This document shows positions 46,559 through 58,055 of a stretch of DNA of 64,000 bases, piece by piece. The translations under genes were made by a program, and so were the position numbers. The notes beneath the pieces are model-generated. The model was given only the letters and a program-made list of their open reading frames with translations, was not told the DNA's origin and did not search any database. Positions within the stretch are counted from its first letter, which is position 1. Each line of letters opens with the position of its first letter. Source of the DNA: Azospirillaceae bacterium (GTDB taxonomy: Bacteria; Pseudomonadota; Alphaproteobacteria; Azospirillales; Azospirillaceae); assembly GCA_031291675.1 (NCBI GenBank), contig JARLIO010000092.1, forward strand, positions 1 through 64,000, in the 5' to 3' direction.

Positions 46559-47587
46559 CTAAGCCGGCAGGCCGACGCTGCGGGCGCCGCTGCGACGCTG
46601 TTGGATCACGACCGCGATCACCAGCAAAGCGCCCTGGGCGATATCCTGCCAGAACGAGTTGACATCGAGAATGATCAGGCCGTTTTGCAACACGCCCAGC
46701 AGGATCACGGCCAGGATCGTGCCGACGATGGTGCCTTTGCCCCCCTGCATCGAGCAGCCGCCGAGCGCCGCCGCAGTGATGCACTGAAGTTCAAGGCCCT
46801 GGCTGCCCGAGGTTGGCTGGCCGGAACCGGTGCGCGCCGTCAACAGGATACCGGCGAGCGCAGACACCAGACCGCATAGGACATAGACGCCCAGAATATA
46901 GCGGTTGAGCGGAATCCCGGCGAGGCGGGCCGCGGTCGCATTGCCGCCAACGGCATAGATGTTGCGGCCGATATCGGTGTAATGCAGCAGCAACTGGGTC
47001 ACCAGCGCGACCAGCGCCAGGATCCAGATCAGCACGGGGATTCCGGCAAGGGTGCCGCGGGCCAGAAAGATGAAAACCTGATCGACACCGACATAGCCCT
47101 GGGCGCGGCCGTTCGAGATCAGGTTGGCCAGACCGCGATAGGCGGCCAGCGTCGCCAGCGTTGCGATCACCGCGTTGACCCGGCCATAAACAATGATAAC
47201 GCCATTGAGCAACCCGGTCGCGAGCCCGACGACAAAGGCGGTGGCGATCCCGGCGAGGGCACTGTGCGACGCGGTGAACACCATCGCCGAAACCACCGAG
47301 GTCAGTCCGGCTTGCGAACTGACCGAGATGTCGAGCCCACCCAGCAGCATGACCACGGTCTGGATCACCGCGAGAATGCCGACAATCGCGACGGTGGTGC
47401 CAACGGTCGCAATATTGCTGGAATAGAAGAAATTGCTGTTCTGACTACCAATGAACGCGACCAGGACCGCGAGCGCGATCAACAGGCTGACATTCTGGAC
47501 GCCCAGCATGTCGAGGATCCGCCGCAGCGCACCGCGCTTTGCCGGAATCGAGGCTGCACCGACTGCCTCCGTGGCCGGGACCATCAT
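46559..47587 (-). CDS. Sugar ABC transporter permease (RbsC/AraH type)
   Basis: A 342-residue permease with about ten helices of the BPD_transp_2 group. Marks: VVMLLGGLDISVSSQAGLTSVV near residue 82 and the late ALGGCSMQGGKGTIVGTILAVILLGVL. Start at 47587 overlaps the stop of the ATPase gene (ATGATG; ATGA overlap). Longer frames reaching 48088 are antisense-like extensions inside the ATPase gene and are rejected. Confidence 0.92.
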   Translation of the reverse strand: MMVPATEAVGAASIPAKRGALRRILDMLGVQNVSLLIALAVLVAFIGSQNSNFFYSSNIATVGTTVAIVGILAVIQTVVMLLGGLDISVSSQAGLTSVVSAMVFTASHSALAGIATAFVVGLATGLLNGVIIVYGRVNAVIATLATLAAYRGLANLISNGRAQGYVGVDQVFIFLARGTLAGIPVLIWILALVALVTQLLLHYTDIGRNIYAVGGNATAARLAGIPLNRYILGVYVLCGLVSALAGILLTARTGSGQPTSGSQGLELQCITAAALGGCSMQGGKGTIVGTILAVILLGVLQNGLIILDVNSFWQDIAQGALLVIAVVIQQRRSGARSVGLPA

Positions 47588-49092
47588 GCCGCCCTCTCCA
47601 ATATCGCGAGACTCAGGATTTTTTCTTCGGTTGCATCGGCCCGATCGAGCGTGCCGGACACGGTGCCGTGCTGCATCACGACAATGCGGTCGGCCAATCC
47701 CAGCACTTCGGGCAGCTCGGACGAGATCACCAGGATCGCGGCACCCGCGGATGCCAGACGATCGATGATGGCATAGATATCCGCCTTGGCGCCGACATCG
47801 ACGCCCCGGGTCGGTTCGTCGAGGATCATCAGCCGCGATTGCCGCGCCAGCCACCGCGCCAGCACGGTTTTCTGCTGGTTGCCGCCGGACAGGGTGGCGA
47901 CCTCCTGCTCCAGCGACGGGGTCCGGATGTGCAGGGCCGCAACCGACTCCGCCGCCAGCCGGCGCTCGGCGCCGCGGCGGATGATATGCCAGCGGCTCAG
48001 GCTTTGCAGCACCGCAAGCGAGATATTGTCGCGCACCGACCGTTTCATCAGCAGGGCCTGGGCCTTGCGTTCCTCCGGGGCCAGGCACAGGCCGGCCCGC
48101 ACCGCATCCCGGGGCGAGGCCAGGTGCAACACCTTGCCGTCCATCCGGATCTGCCCGGCGGTGATCGGGACATCGCCGATGATGGCGCGCGCCAGTTCGG
48201 TGCGCCCGGCGCCGACCAGACCGGCCAGCACCACGACCTCGCCGCTGCGCACGGTGAAGGTGACGTCATGGATATCGGCGCTGCTGATCTTGTCGACGCT
48301 GAGTACGACGGCACCGGGTTGGCGCGCCGAGCGATGATAGAGCGCGCTGAGATCGCGACCGACCATCAGCCGCACCAGTTCGCTCTCGCTGGTTTCGCGC
48401 GCCGGGCGTACGCCGACGGTCTGACCATCGCGCAACACCAGCACCCGGGTGGCGATGCGCAGGATTTCCTTCATCCGGTGGGAGACGTAAATCACCGCGA
48501 CCCCGGAATCGGTGAGCCGGGCGATCAGCCGGAACAGCGAATCCGCCTCATGGTCCGACAGGGACGAAGTCGGCTCATCGAATGCCAGCACCCGCAACGG
48601 CCCGGACAAGGCCCGCAGGATTTCGACAATCTGACGCTGCGCCGGCGACAGCGTGTTGCCGAGTTGGTCGGGGTCGATCATGCCGGAGAAACCGCTGCGT
48701 TCGATGTCGGCGGCGACCCGGGCGCGCAAGGCGGCACGGTTGAACAGCCGACCCCGGGTCGGCAGCGCCCCGGCATAGATATTTTCCGCCACCGAGACAT
48801 AGGGAATGATTTCCGGTTCCTGCGGCACGACGCGGATACCCAGCCGTCGCGCATCACCCGGCGTGGTCAAATGCACCGGCGCGCCGTCGATCATGATCTG
48901 TCCGGCGTCCGGGATGTAGTTTCCGGTCATCACTTTCAGCAGGGTGGATTTTCCGGCGCCGTTTTCGCCCATCAGCGCCAGGACCTCGCCGGCGTGGGCG
49001 CTGAGGCTGACCTCCTTCAGGGCCTGGACGCCGGCGAAACGCTTGCTGACGCCGGTCATGATCAGCACGGGTGCCGCGGACTGCTGGTTCAT
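47584..49092 (-). CDS. Sugar ABC transporter ATP-binding protein with two ABC domains (RbsA/AraG type)
   Basis: A 502-residue double ATPase. Domain 1: Walker A GENGAGKSTLLKVMTG, signature TLSPAQRQIVEI, Walker B VLAFDEPTSSLS. Domain 2: degenerate Walker A GLVGAGRTELARAI, signature LSGGNQQKTVLARWL, Walker B LMILDEPTRGVDVGAK. This pattern is typical of monosaccharide (CUT2) importers. It is 65 bases after the binding protein gene and overlaps the permease gene. Confidence 0.94.
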   Translation of the reverse strand: MNQQSAAPVLIMTGVSKRFAGVQALKEVSLSAHAGEVLALMGENGAGKSTLLKVMTGNYIPDAGQIMIDGAPVHLTTPGDARRLGIRVVPQEPEIIPYVSVAENIYAGALPTRGRLFNRAALRARVAADIERSGFSGMIDPDQLGNTLSPAQRQIVEILRALSGPLRVLAFDEPTSSLSDHEADSLFRLIARLTDSGVAVIYVSHRMKEILRIATRVLVLRDGQTVGVRPARETSESELVRLMVGRDLSALYHRSARQPGAVVLSVDKISSADIHDVTFTVRSGEVVVLAGLVGAGRTELARAIIGDVPITAGQIRMDGKVLHLASPRDAVRAGLCLAPEERKAQALLMKRSVRDNISLAVLQSLSRWHIIRRGAERRLAAESVAALHIRTPSLEQEVATLSGGNQQKTVLARWLARQSRLMILDEPTRGVDVGAKADIYAIIDRLASAGAAILVISSELPEVLGLADRIVVMQHGTVSGTLDRADATEEKILSLAILERAA

Positions 49093-49157
49093 CGGATCTC
49101 GTCCTCTCGCAGGCGCAAGGGCACGCCCCGCGGGGAGCGCGCCCTTGCCGTTTCGTG

Positions 49158-50168
49158 CTAGCTGCAGGTCCCCATCGTGGCCTTCCAGTTTTCCGGGGTG
49201 ACGATCGTCGTGGTCGCGATGGTCTTCGGCGGCAGCGGCTGATGGTCCCTGATCGCCGCCACCAGCACCCGGACCGCCGCGCTGCCGACGTCGCGGCCGC
49301 TGATGAACAAGGCGCTCTTGTTGCCGCTCTTCTGCCCCGCCTGCCAGTCCTTGCAGTCGAGATAGGCGCCAAGGCCGACCCCGATGATGTTCTCGGCCGG
49401 GATGCCGGCATTGGCCAGGGCGGTCACTTCGCCGGTCTCATTCTCGTCATTGCAGCCCCAGACGACCCAATGCTTGACATCGGGATTGGCGGTGACAACG
49501 GCGCCGGTCCGGTTCTGGGCGTCCATCGCCGAGTTGTCGGTGCCGATCTTGATCAGTTTCGGCAGTGACCCGACAATTTTCTGGAACGCTTCCTCCTCGC
49601 CGCGCTCACGGTCCTGGCACACCGAGAGCTGCTGCTGATAGGCCGCGGCGACGCGGACGCTGTCGATCGGCCATCCCGACGCCTTGAACAGGGTTCCGGC
49701 GGTTTCGCCGACCTTCGATCCCATGTCATAGCCGTCGAAACCGACAAAGGCCGCGGTCTCGCCGGTGCCGCTCTTGATCGGGTCGTCGGCGGACACCAGG
49801 GGGATCTTCGCCTGCGCCGCCATTTCGATGACCTGCGGCCCGATCTGCTGGTCGGGAACCACGATCACGATGCCGTCGACTTTCTGGCCGACCATGACAT
49901 TCATCGCGCTGATCGCGGCGTTGGAGTCCATCGCGACGTTGACGACATTGATCTTGACGTTGCCGAGTTGCGTCGCCGCGTCACGGGCGCCGTTGGCCTC
50001 GTCGACGAAATATTGCTGATCGCCCTGTTTCTGGATCACGGCGATCGTCAGCGGCTTGTTGTCGGCGGCCCAGCCGATCGAGCCCGTCAGCGCGGTCCCG
50101 AACCCGGCCACAGCCCCGAAACACATTGCCGACCATCCCCAACCCTTCCTCGTCTGTTCGCGCTTCAT
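49158..50168 (-). CDS. Sugar ABC transporter periplasmic binding protein
   Basis: A 336-residue type I periplasmic binding protein with a signal peptide (about residues 1-35, ending IGWAAD). The mature start LTIAVIQKQGDQQYFVDEANGARDAA and the later HWVVWGCNDENETGEVTALANAGIP recall the arabinose-binding (AraF-like) subgroup; sugar identity is not certain. It carries several Cys in the mature part (in VCQDRE, WGCND, DCKDW and the terminal TCS), which could form two disulfides. ATG at 50168 follows GGGGGGAC; the longer frame is not supported. The DUF5107 gene precedes it by 203 bases. Confidence 0.9.
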   Translation of the reverse strand: MKREQTRKGWGWSAMCFGAVAGFGTALTGSIGWAADNKPLTIAVIQKQGDQQYFVDEANGARDAATQLGNVKINVVNVAMDSNAAISAMNVMVGQKVDGIVIVVPDQQIGPQVIEMAAQAKIPLVSADDPIKSGTGETAAFVGFDGYDMGSKVGETAGTLFKASGWPIDSVRVAAAYQQQLSVCQDRERGEEEAFQKIVGSLPKLIKIGTDNSAMDAQNRTGAVVTANPDVKHWVVWGCNDENETGEVTALANAGIPAENIIGVGLGAYLDCKDWQAGQKSGNKSALFISGRDVGSAAVRVLVAAIRDHQPLPPKTIATTTIVTPENWKATMGTCS

Positions 50169-50371
50169 GGTCCCCCCGTTTCCTGGCTTTTTTGTCTTGG
50201 GTCTTCGCCGGATCCAGCCACCGTCGGCTGAAAAATGCCGCGCGCCGGCGCGATGGATGGATCGGATCGATTGTCGAAGGGTAAGGTCATTTGCGATCGG
50301 CAGGAATGGCTCAAGCCATGATTCCCATGGACGATACGCCGGTCTTGATGAACCGGCCGCGTGCCGTTTCG

Positions 50372-53300
50372 TCACCGCTGCGGCCGGTTGCGGATTTCGG
50401 TGAGCAGGTCCGCGGCCTCGGGGTGATTGGGATCGCGCCGCAAGACATCCTCTAGCGTCGCCGCCGCCGCCTCGAAATGGTTCAGGCCAAATTCCGCCTG
50501 TGCCGTCATCAGCCATGCCGACAGGGTTTGCCGTTCCTGAAGATCATCGTCAAAGATCAGCATCGTGGGCAATGACGTCGCGAAATAGTCGATTTTGGCC
50601 TCGGTTGCCGCCAGCCGGTTCGCATAGTCCCGTATCGCGTACAGCAGGTGAAGACATCCCGCTTCGTCGCCGCGTTTGCGCATCGCCAGGGCCGAGTAAA
50701 GGGTCTTTTCGGAGATCGGGTGCACGGCCATGTCACGGAAATCGCCGGTGAACGCGGCCGCCTGCTGCCACCACGCGTCAGCGGCGGCCCCGTCGCCGCC
50801 GGACGCCGCGGCGACACCCAGCCAGTAATAGATGTCACTCTGATTGGCGAGCAGATGGCGGGCCTCGCCCAGGGATGGTGGAACGCTCAGCGCCGCGCTG
50901 AATTCGCGCCGCGCTCCGGTGGCGTCGCCCGCGGCCAGGGCGGTGCGGCCTAGCGCCAGGCGGGTTCGGACATATTGGCCGAGCGCGAGACCCTCGCCAC
51001 CCTCCCACGGTTGGAACCGGCGTCCCAGCAGAACCGTCAGGGCCTCGGCGGGTTGTCCGGTCTGGTTGTGAAGCGCCGCGCGTTCGACGCTGAGATCATC
51101 ACGCCGGGCCACGAGATCGGTCCGCGTCAGCAACAGGGCGAGGCGCTGTGCCGGCGATCGTCCGGTTCGTTTCCAGAGCTGGTCGCGCTCGAACAGAATG
51201 CGCGCGTCGTCCGGAGCGTACCGTACGGCCTGGTCATAGGCGTCGACCGCTGCGTCCGGCCGGCGCAGAATATTGTAATAGCCGATGCCGAGATTGCGCC
51301 AGGCGATCGCCAAGGACGGGTCGAGTTGAACCGCGCGTTCCCAGAGGGTGATCGCCTCGCGGTGGCGCCGTCGGTCGTAGAACAGGTTGCCCAGATAATA
51401 GAGGGCCCGGGCATCCGTCGTGTCGGTCCGTATTGCCGCCTGCAGCACCGGCACATCATCGATCCGCGACGGGAAGCAGTAGTCGGTGGGCGCCGCCTTC
51501 GCCAGCGCCCGATGGCGCCGCGCCGCATCGTCGCGGCCGAGGGCGCCGGCGTAACAGGCCGCGTAGTAATGCACCAGCGGTGCGGCTCCGGCCTGGGCCG
51601 GGACGTCCAGCCCGTCGAGCAGCTCGTAGGCGGCGTCGAACAGGCCGGCACCGGCGTGATCGATGGCGAGATCCAGCCGCACCTTGCCGTCGTCGGTGAT
51701 GGGGTGGCCGCGCAACGCCCGGGCCCAGAAATCCAGCGGGTCGAGCGCGAGCGTCGCCTCCAGCAGGGCCTGCGCCTCCGGCTCGCGACCCAGGCGGCGC
51801 AGGCAGATCACCTTGAGATCGCGGGCGCGCAGATTGTCGACATTGCTGCGCAACGAGTCGTCGAGATGGTCCAGCGCCGCGTGCCACTGTCCCCGCGCGG
51901 CGTCAAGTTCGGCCAGGGCGTGACAGGCCGGGGCGCGCCACGCCGCATTCCAGGTCGCTTTGTAGAATGCGTCGTAAGCGTCCGCGGCACGCCCGAGGAA
52001 ACGCAATGCCAGGCCGAGATTGTAGAACGGCTCCCCGTCGGGCGGGTTGGGATTGCGGCTCTGCAACCGCGTCACGGCGCGGCGGAAACAGGACTCGGCG
52101 GCTTCGAATTCAGCCCGCGCCAGGTGCCACAGGCCGAGCGCGTTGTTGCAGCGGCTGTCCAGCGGATCCCGTCTTAGGGCTTCGCGCCAATAGGCCTCGG
52201 GTGCCCGGGTGGCGTGGCGATATTGGTGCAGATGCAATCCGGTCAGGTATAGCGCGTCGGTGTCGGGAATATCCGCCGGCGCTGGCGGTTCGGTCGCCGG
52301 GGCGAAGCTGTCGGCGGGTTCGGGCGTGGGTTCGCGGGGTGGTGGCCGGTAGGCCAGCAGGCATCGCCCATCAGCGGCGGTCACGACCAGACTCAGGTCG
52401 GCGCTGTCGATGCCGTCGGCGACCGTCACCCGCGTCACCAGCGGGGTGGCCGGTTCGAGATCCTGGTGCCATTCGGCGACCGGTTGGCCTGCGGCGCTCA
52501 GGGCGATCCGGGCACCGTGCTGGCGCGCCGTGACCTGGACGCCGATGGTCACCGTCCGTCCCTGGCATTCGAGATGGGCGGCGGCCTCGACCGTGGCGAT
52601 ATCAGCGGGGCCGATGGTGCGGATCGGGTACCAGTATTGACTGAAGGTCTTGGTTTCGCCAGGGGCGAGGAACGAAAAATCGGGTTGGTTGTCGGTATAG
52701 GCCCCGGCCATCAACTCGAAATAGGGGCGATAGACGCCGTTCTCGTCGGGATCGGTCAGGTTGCGATCCCAGGCATAGCCGAATTCGTGATTACCCCAGG
52801 TCCATTGTTTCTTGCCCGGGACGATGTGATGATCGGCGACATGGACGATGCCGGCATCGGCGGCGTGATCATAACCGCCGAAGAAGTCGCTCCGGCTCCC
52901 GATCGCCATGTAGCTCGTCGGCACCGGGATATTGGTGTACCAGCGCAGATCGTTGGCCGGACTGGCGCCGGTGGTGCGGAACGACGGCGGCGCCTCCGCC
53001 GCCGGGACACCGTCTGCGGCACGGCCGGCATAGTCGATGCCATAGTAGCGGTCGTCACAGCGCGGGAATTCGCTGATCGCCCGCTTGGCGTGGTCGGCGA
53101 CATGACGGACATCCGCCGGGAAAAAGCTCTGATAGCGTTCATGGACCGCGGTGGCGACATTGGCCCACCACATGAAGCTCTGCGTCGTTGCCGTCCGGTT
53201 GTAGAGCCGCACCCGGACCTCGAGACAGGCCCGGTCCGGACGCAGGCAAACCCCGTGCATCCCTTTCATGCGGCTCATCGGTTCGTGTTCGCTGAGCCAG

Positions 53301-53773
53301 ACCGTCCGGCTGCCGTCGGCATCCTCCTCGATCGCGACGTCGAGGGGCATGAAGGTGCTGGGCCGATGATGCTGGGGCCAGTTGAACTCGATCCCGCCGG
53401 AGATCCACGGACCGGTGAGGCCCACCAGTGCCGGCTTGATCACCGGGTTGCGATAGATGAAATCATAGCCATTGACCTTGTCGACCGCAGCGTAGATCCG
53501 TCCGCCCAATTCCGGCAGGATCACGACGCGGAGATAGGCGTTCTCGAGGTGAATCGCGGCCCAGGCGTGATCGACCTTGTCGCCGGAGACACGGTCGGTG
53601 AAGGGCAGGGGATAGACCCGGCCGCTCGATCCCTGAAACACACGCTTTTCCAGAAACATCGGGTTGCGGTCTGCGGGATCCGGCAGGTAGGTCGGAATCG
53701 TCATGGGCGCGGACCATGCCTTGACCGGCCCGGTCAACAGGTCCGGTGCCTCGGGAAGCGGGATGCGTTTCAT
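50372..53773 (-). CDS. DUF5107 protein with long TPR region
   Basis: A 1,133-residue protein. Residues 1 to about 480 are a DUF5107 domain, of galactose-mutarotase-like fold: LENAYLRVVILPELGGRIYAAVDK, GGIEFNWPQHHRPST, VWLSEHEPMSRMKGMHG and QWTWGNHEFGYAWDRNLTDPDENG. From about 500 on come many TPR-like helical pairs (for example ALYYLGNLFYDRRRHREAI). There is no signal peptide, so it is probably cytoplasmic. I think it acts on carbohydrate, since sugar-transport genes follow and an AraC-type gene diverges; the reaction is not known. Length is typical for this architecture. Confidence 0.85.
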   Translation of the reverse strand: MKRIPLPEAPDLLTGPVKAWSAPMTIPTYLPDPADRNPMFLEKRVFQGSSGRVYPLPFTDRVSGDKVDHAWAAIHLENAYLRVVILPELGGRIYAAVDKVNGYDFIYRNPVIKPALVGLTGPWISGGIEFNWPQHHRPSTFMPLDVAIEEDADGSRTVWLSEHEPMSRMKGMHGVCLRPDRACLEVRVRLYNRTATTQSFMWWANVATAVHERYQSFFPADVRHVADHAKRAISEFPRCDDRYYGIDYAGRAADGVPAAEAPPSFRTTGASPANDLRWYTNIPVPTSYMAIGSRSDFFGGYDHAADAGIVHVADHHIVPGKKQWTWGNHEFGYAWDRNLTDPDENGVYRPYFELMAGAYTDNQPDFSFLAPGETKTFSQYWYPIRTIGPADIATVEAAAHLECQGRTVTIGVQVTARQHGARIALSAAGQPVAEWHQDLEPATPLVTRVTVADGIDSADLSLVVTAADGRCLLAYRPPPREPTPEPADSFAPATEPPAPADIPDTDALYLTGLHLHQYRHATRAPEAYWREALRRDPLDSRCNNALGLWHLARAEFEAAESCFRRAVTRLQSRNPNPPDGEPFYNLGLALRFLGRAADAYDAFYKATWNAAWRAPACHALAELDAARGQWHAALDHLDDSLRSNVDNLRARDLKVICLRRLGREPEAQALLEATLALDPLDFWARALRGHPITDDGKVRLDLAIDHAGAGLFDAAYELLDGLDVPAQAGAAPLVHYYAACYAGALGRDDAARRHRALAKAAPTDYCFPSRIDDVPVLQAAIRTDTTDARALYYLGNLFYDRRRHREAITLWERAVQLDPSLAIAWRNLGIGYYNILRRPDAAVDAYDQAVRYAPDDARILFERDQLWKRTGRSPAQRLALLLTRTDLVARRDDLSVERAALHNQTGQPAEALTVLLGRRFQPWEGGEGLALGQYVRTRLALGRTALAAGDATGARREFSAALSVPPSLGEARHLLANQSDIYYWLGVAAASGGDGAAADAWWQQAAAFTGDFRDMAVHPISEKTLYSALAMRKRGDEAGCLHLLYAIRDYANRLAATEAKIDYFATSLPTMLIFDDDLQERQTLSAWLMTAQAEFGLNHFEAAAATLEDVLRRDPNHPEAADLLTEIRNRPQR

Positions 53774-53927
53774 CGGGTTCGTCGTCCTCCTGCACCCCGG
53801 CGGCCTCGCGTGCCGACGGGAATGCCCCGACGCTACGCGCGAACGTCGTGGGGAGGAATGGCGGGAACGATGGACATCATAGACGATTCTCTGATAGCCT
53901 CAGCGTGATCCTGGAGACGGGTGCGCA

Positions 53928-54821
53928 GTGGAAACGGACGAACACAAGGTCCGGGAGGGCTTCCCCGGTCAGCGATCGGTGGTTCTGCCCCGGCCCGTCG
54001 TCGCGTCCTGGCTGGACAGCGGCTCGTTGTTTGATCTCATCCCCAGCGATGTCGGCTACTACCCGCGCGCGCAATGGCACTTCGTCGAACGGGCCGAGGG
54101 CATTTCCCAGGCGGTCCTGATCTATTGCCGGGACGGTGCCGGCTGGGCCCGGGTCGCCGACGCGACATTGCGGGTTCGTGCCGGTCAGGCGCTGATGCTG
54201 CCACCGGACATCCCCCACGCCTATGGTGCGGATGCTGAAGCGCCCTGGACGATCTACTGGATCCATCTCGCAGGTCCCAAGGCGACATCACTGGCTCGCC
54301 TGCTGGAACTTGAGGGGGTGGCGCCGATCCTGTCGCCGGGGTGCGATCCGACGCTGCCCTCGCTGTTCGAGGACATTCTCGCCATTCTTCATCATGGCTA
54401 CACACCCGACAATCTTCTGACGGCGGCGATGACACTGGGCCAGCTCGTGACCCATCTGGTGGTCAACCGTCACCGCCAATCCGGCCGTCATGACAGGCTG
54501 GACGATCGGATCAAGCAGGTCATCGCGGTGATGAGCCAGCATTTGGAGAAATCATTCCGGGTCGAAGATCTGGCACAAAGCGTCAATCTGTCGCCGTCGC
54601 ATTTTGCCGCGATTTTCAAACATCGCACCGGATTTTCGGTCTTGGACTTCTTCATCCGGCTGAAAATGCAGCGGGCCTGCTTTTTGTTGGACACGACCAG
54701 CATGCCCGTAAAGACGATTTCAGCGGATCTCGGTTTTGATGATCCGCTCTACTTTTCGCGCTGCTTTCGTCGGGTTCACGAATGCTCACCCCTTCAATAC
54801 CGCGCGATCCGCAAGGGCTGA
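53928..54821 (+). CDS. AraC-family transcriptional regulator
   Basis: A 297-residue activator with an N-terminal cupin-like sensor (LRVRAGQALMLPPDIPHAYGAD, residues 80-105) and C-terminal twin helix-turn-helix (SFRVEDLAQSVNLSPSHFAAIFKHRTG and the following PVKTISADLGFDDPLYFSRCFRR). The start is GTG at 53928 after GGAGA. It diverges from the DUF5107-sugar ABC operon (154-base spacer) and is its likely regulator, responding to the imported sugar or a derivative. Confidence 0.9.
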   Translation: METDEHKVREGFPGQRSVVLPRPVVASWLDSGSLFDLIPSDVGYYPRAQWHFVERAEGISQAVLIYCRDGAGWARVADATLRVRAGQALMLPPDIPHAYGADAEAPWTIYWIHLAGPKATSLARLLELEGVAPILSPGCDPTLPSLFEDILAILHHGYTPDNLLTAAMTLGQLVTHLVVNRHRQSGRHDRLDDRIKQVIAVMSQHLEKSFRVEDLAQSVNLSPSHFAAIFKHRTGFSVLDFFIRLKMQRACFLLDTTSMPVKTISADLGFDDPLYFSRCFRRVHECSPLQYRAIRKG

Positions 54822-54855
54822 TGGCGGTCGTGGCAGCGGCCTGCTCCATCGAAGT

Positions 54856-54894
54856 CGTGTTCCGGCGACGCCATAGGGACATCGCCGGAACACG
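54856..54894. terminator. Perfect 13-bp stem between araC-like gene and acnA
   Basis: CGTGTTCCGGCGA (54856-54868), 13-base loop, TCGCCGGAACACG (54882-54894). It lies between two convergent genes and probably terminates both; there is no T-tract. Confidence 0.65.
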
Positions 54895-54909
54895 GACCGA
54901 AAGCCGGGA

Positions 54910-57615
<2,706 letters not shown>

Positions 57616-58055
57616 TGAGGGATCCTCCATTGATTCGTAAACAGCGGAGGTTTGGATCGCGAAGTTGACCGAAACCTGTTGATGTGGCGTTGATGTAGCC
57701 TGTTTCATCGGGCCAATCAAACCCCCATCGCACCGCGTCAACATCGCAAGTTTCCGGCCTTTTGTCGATGACAACAGGGGTAATACCAGTTGCCGCGTTC
57801 GAAGCCGGTCGCGGATGCCGCCGAATACACGGTGGGTCTGTCTGTATCGTGGCCGCTTTTGTCCGCGGCATCGCTTGAGTGGTATCACCACAGGGCGTGT
57901 GGGGAAGGTCCGAATTTCGCCGCATGGCCAGAAGAGCGGAATTCCCACGACGTCGACAGTGGGTTGCCGGGCTTTTGGCCTTCGGTGTAAGCGCTGCAAG
58001 TGCGCGCCAAAGCTTGTCTCGGTTATGGGAAAACGCCCCGATCGGCGAGGGCGGG
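57616..58055. other. Upstream region of acnA
   Basis: About 440 bases between acnA and the large unknown gene, both on the minus strand. It must hold the acnA promoter and the end of the upstream transcript. The frame of acnA stays open to 57999 but shows no aconitase similarity. The only structure I can support is the terminator at 58030-58053. Confidence 0.4.
58030..58053 (-). terminator. Rho-independent-like terminator after the large unknown gene
   Basis: Read on the minus strand: CGCCC, a 10-base loop, GGGCG, then TTTT. The stem starts 3 bases after the stop codon of the 1,359-residue gene. Short but with a T-run, the only hairpin in this window that has one. Confidence 0.55.

Noticed and set aside
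52466-53908. 480-codon plus-strand frame over the DUF5107 gene
   Set aside because: Antisense shadow; DUF5107 motifs on the other strand are unambiguous.
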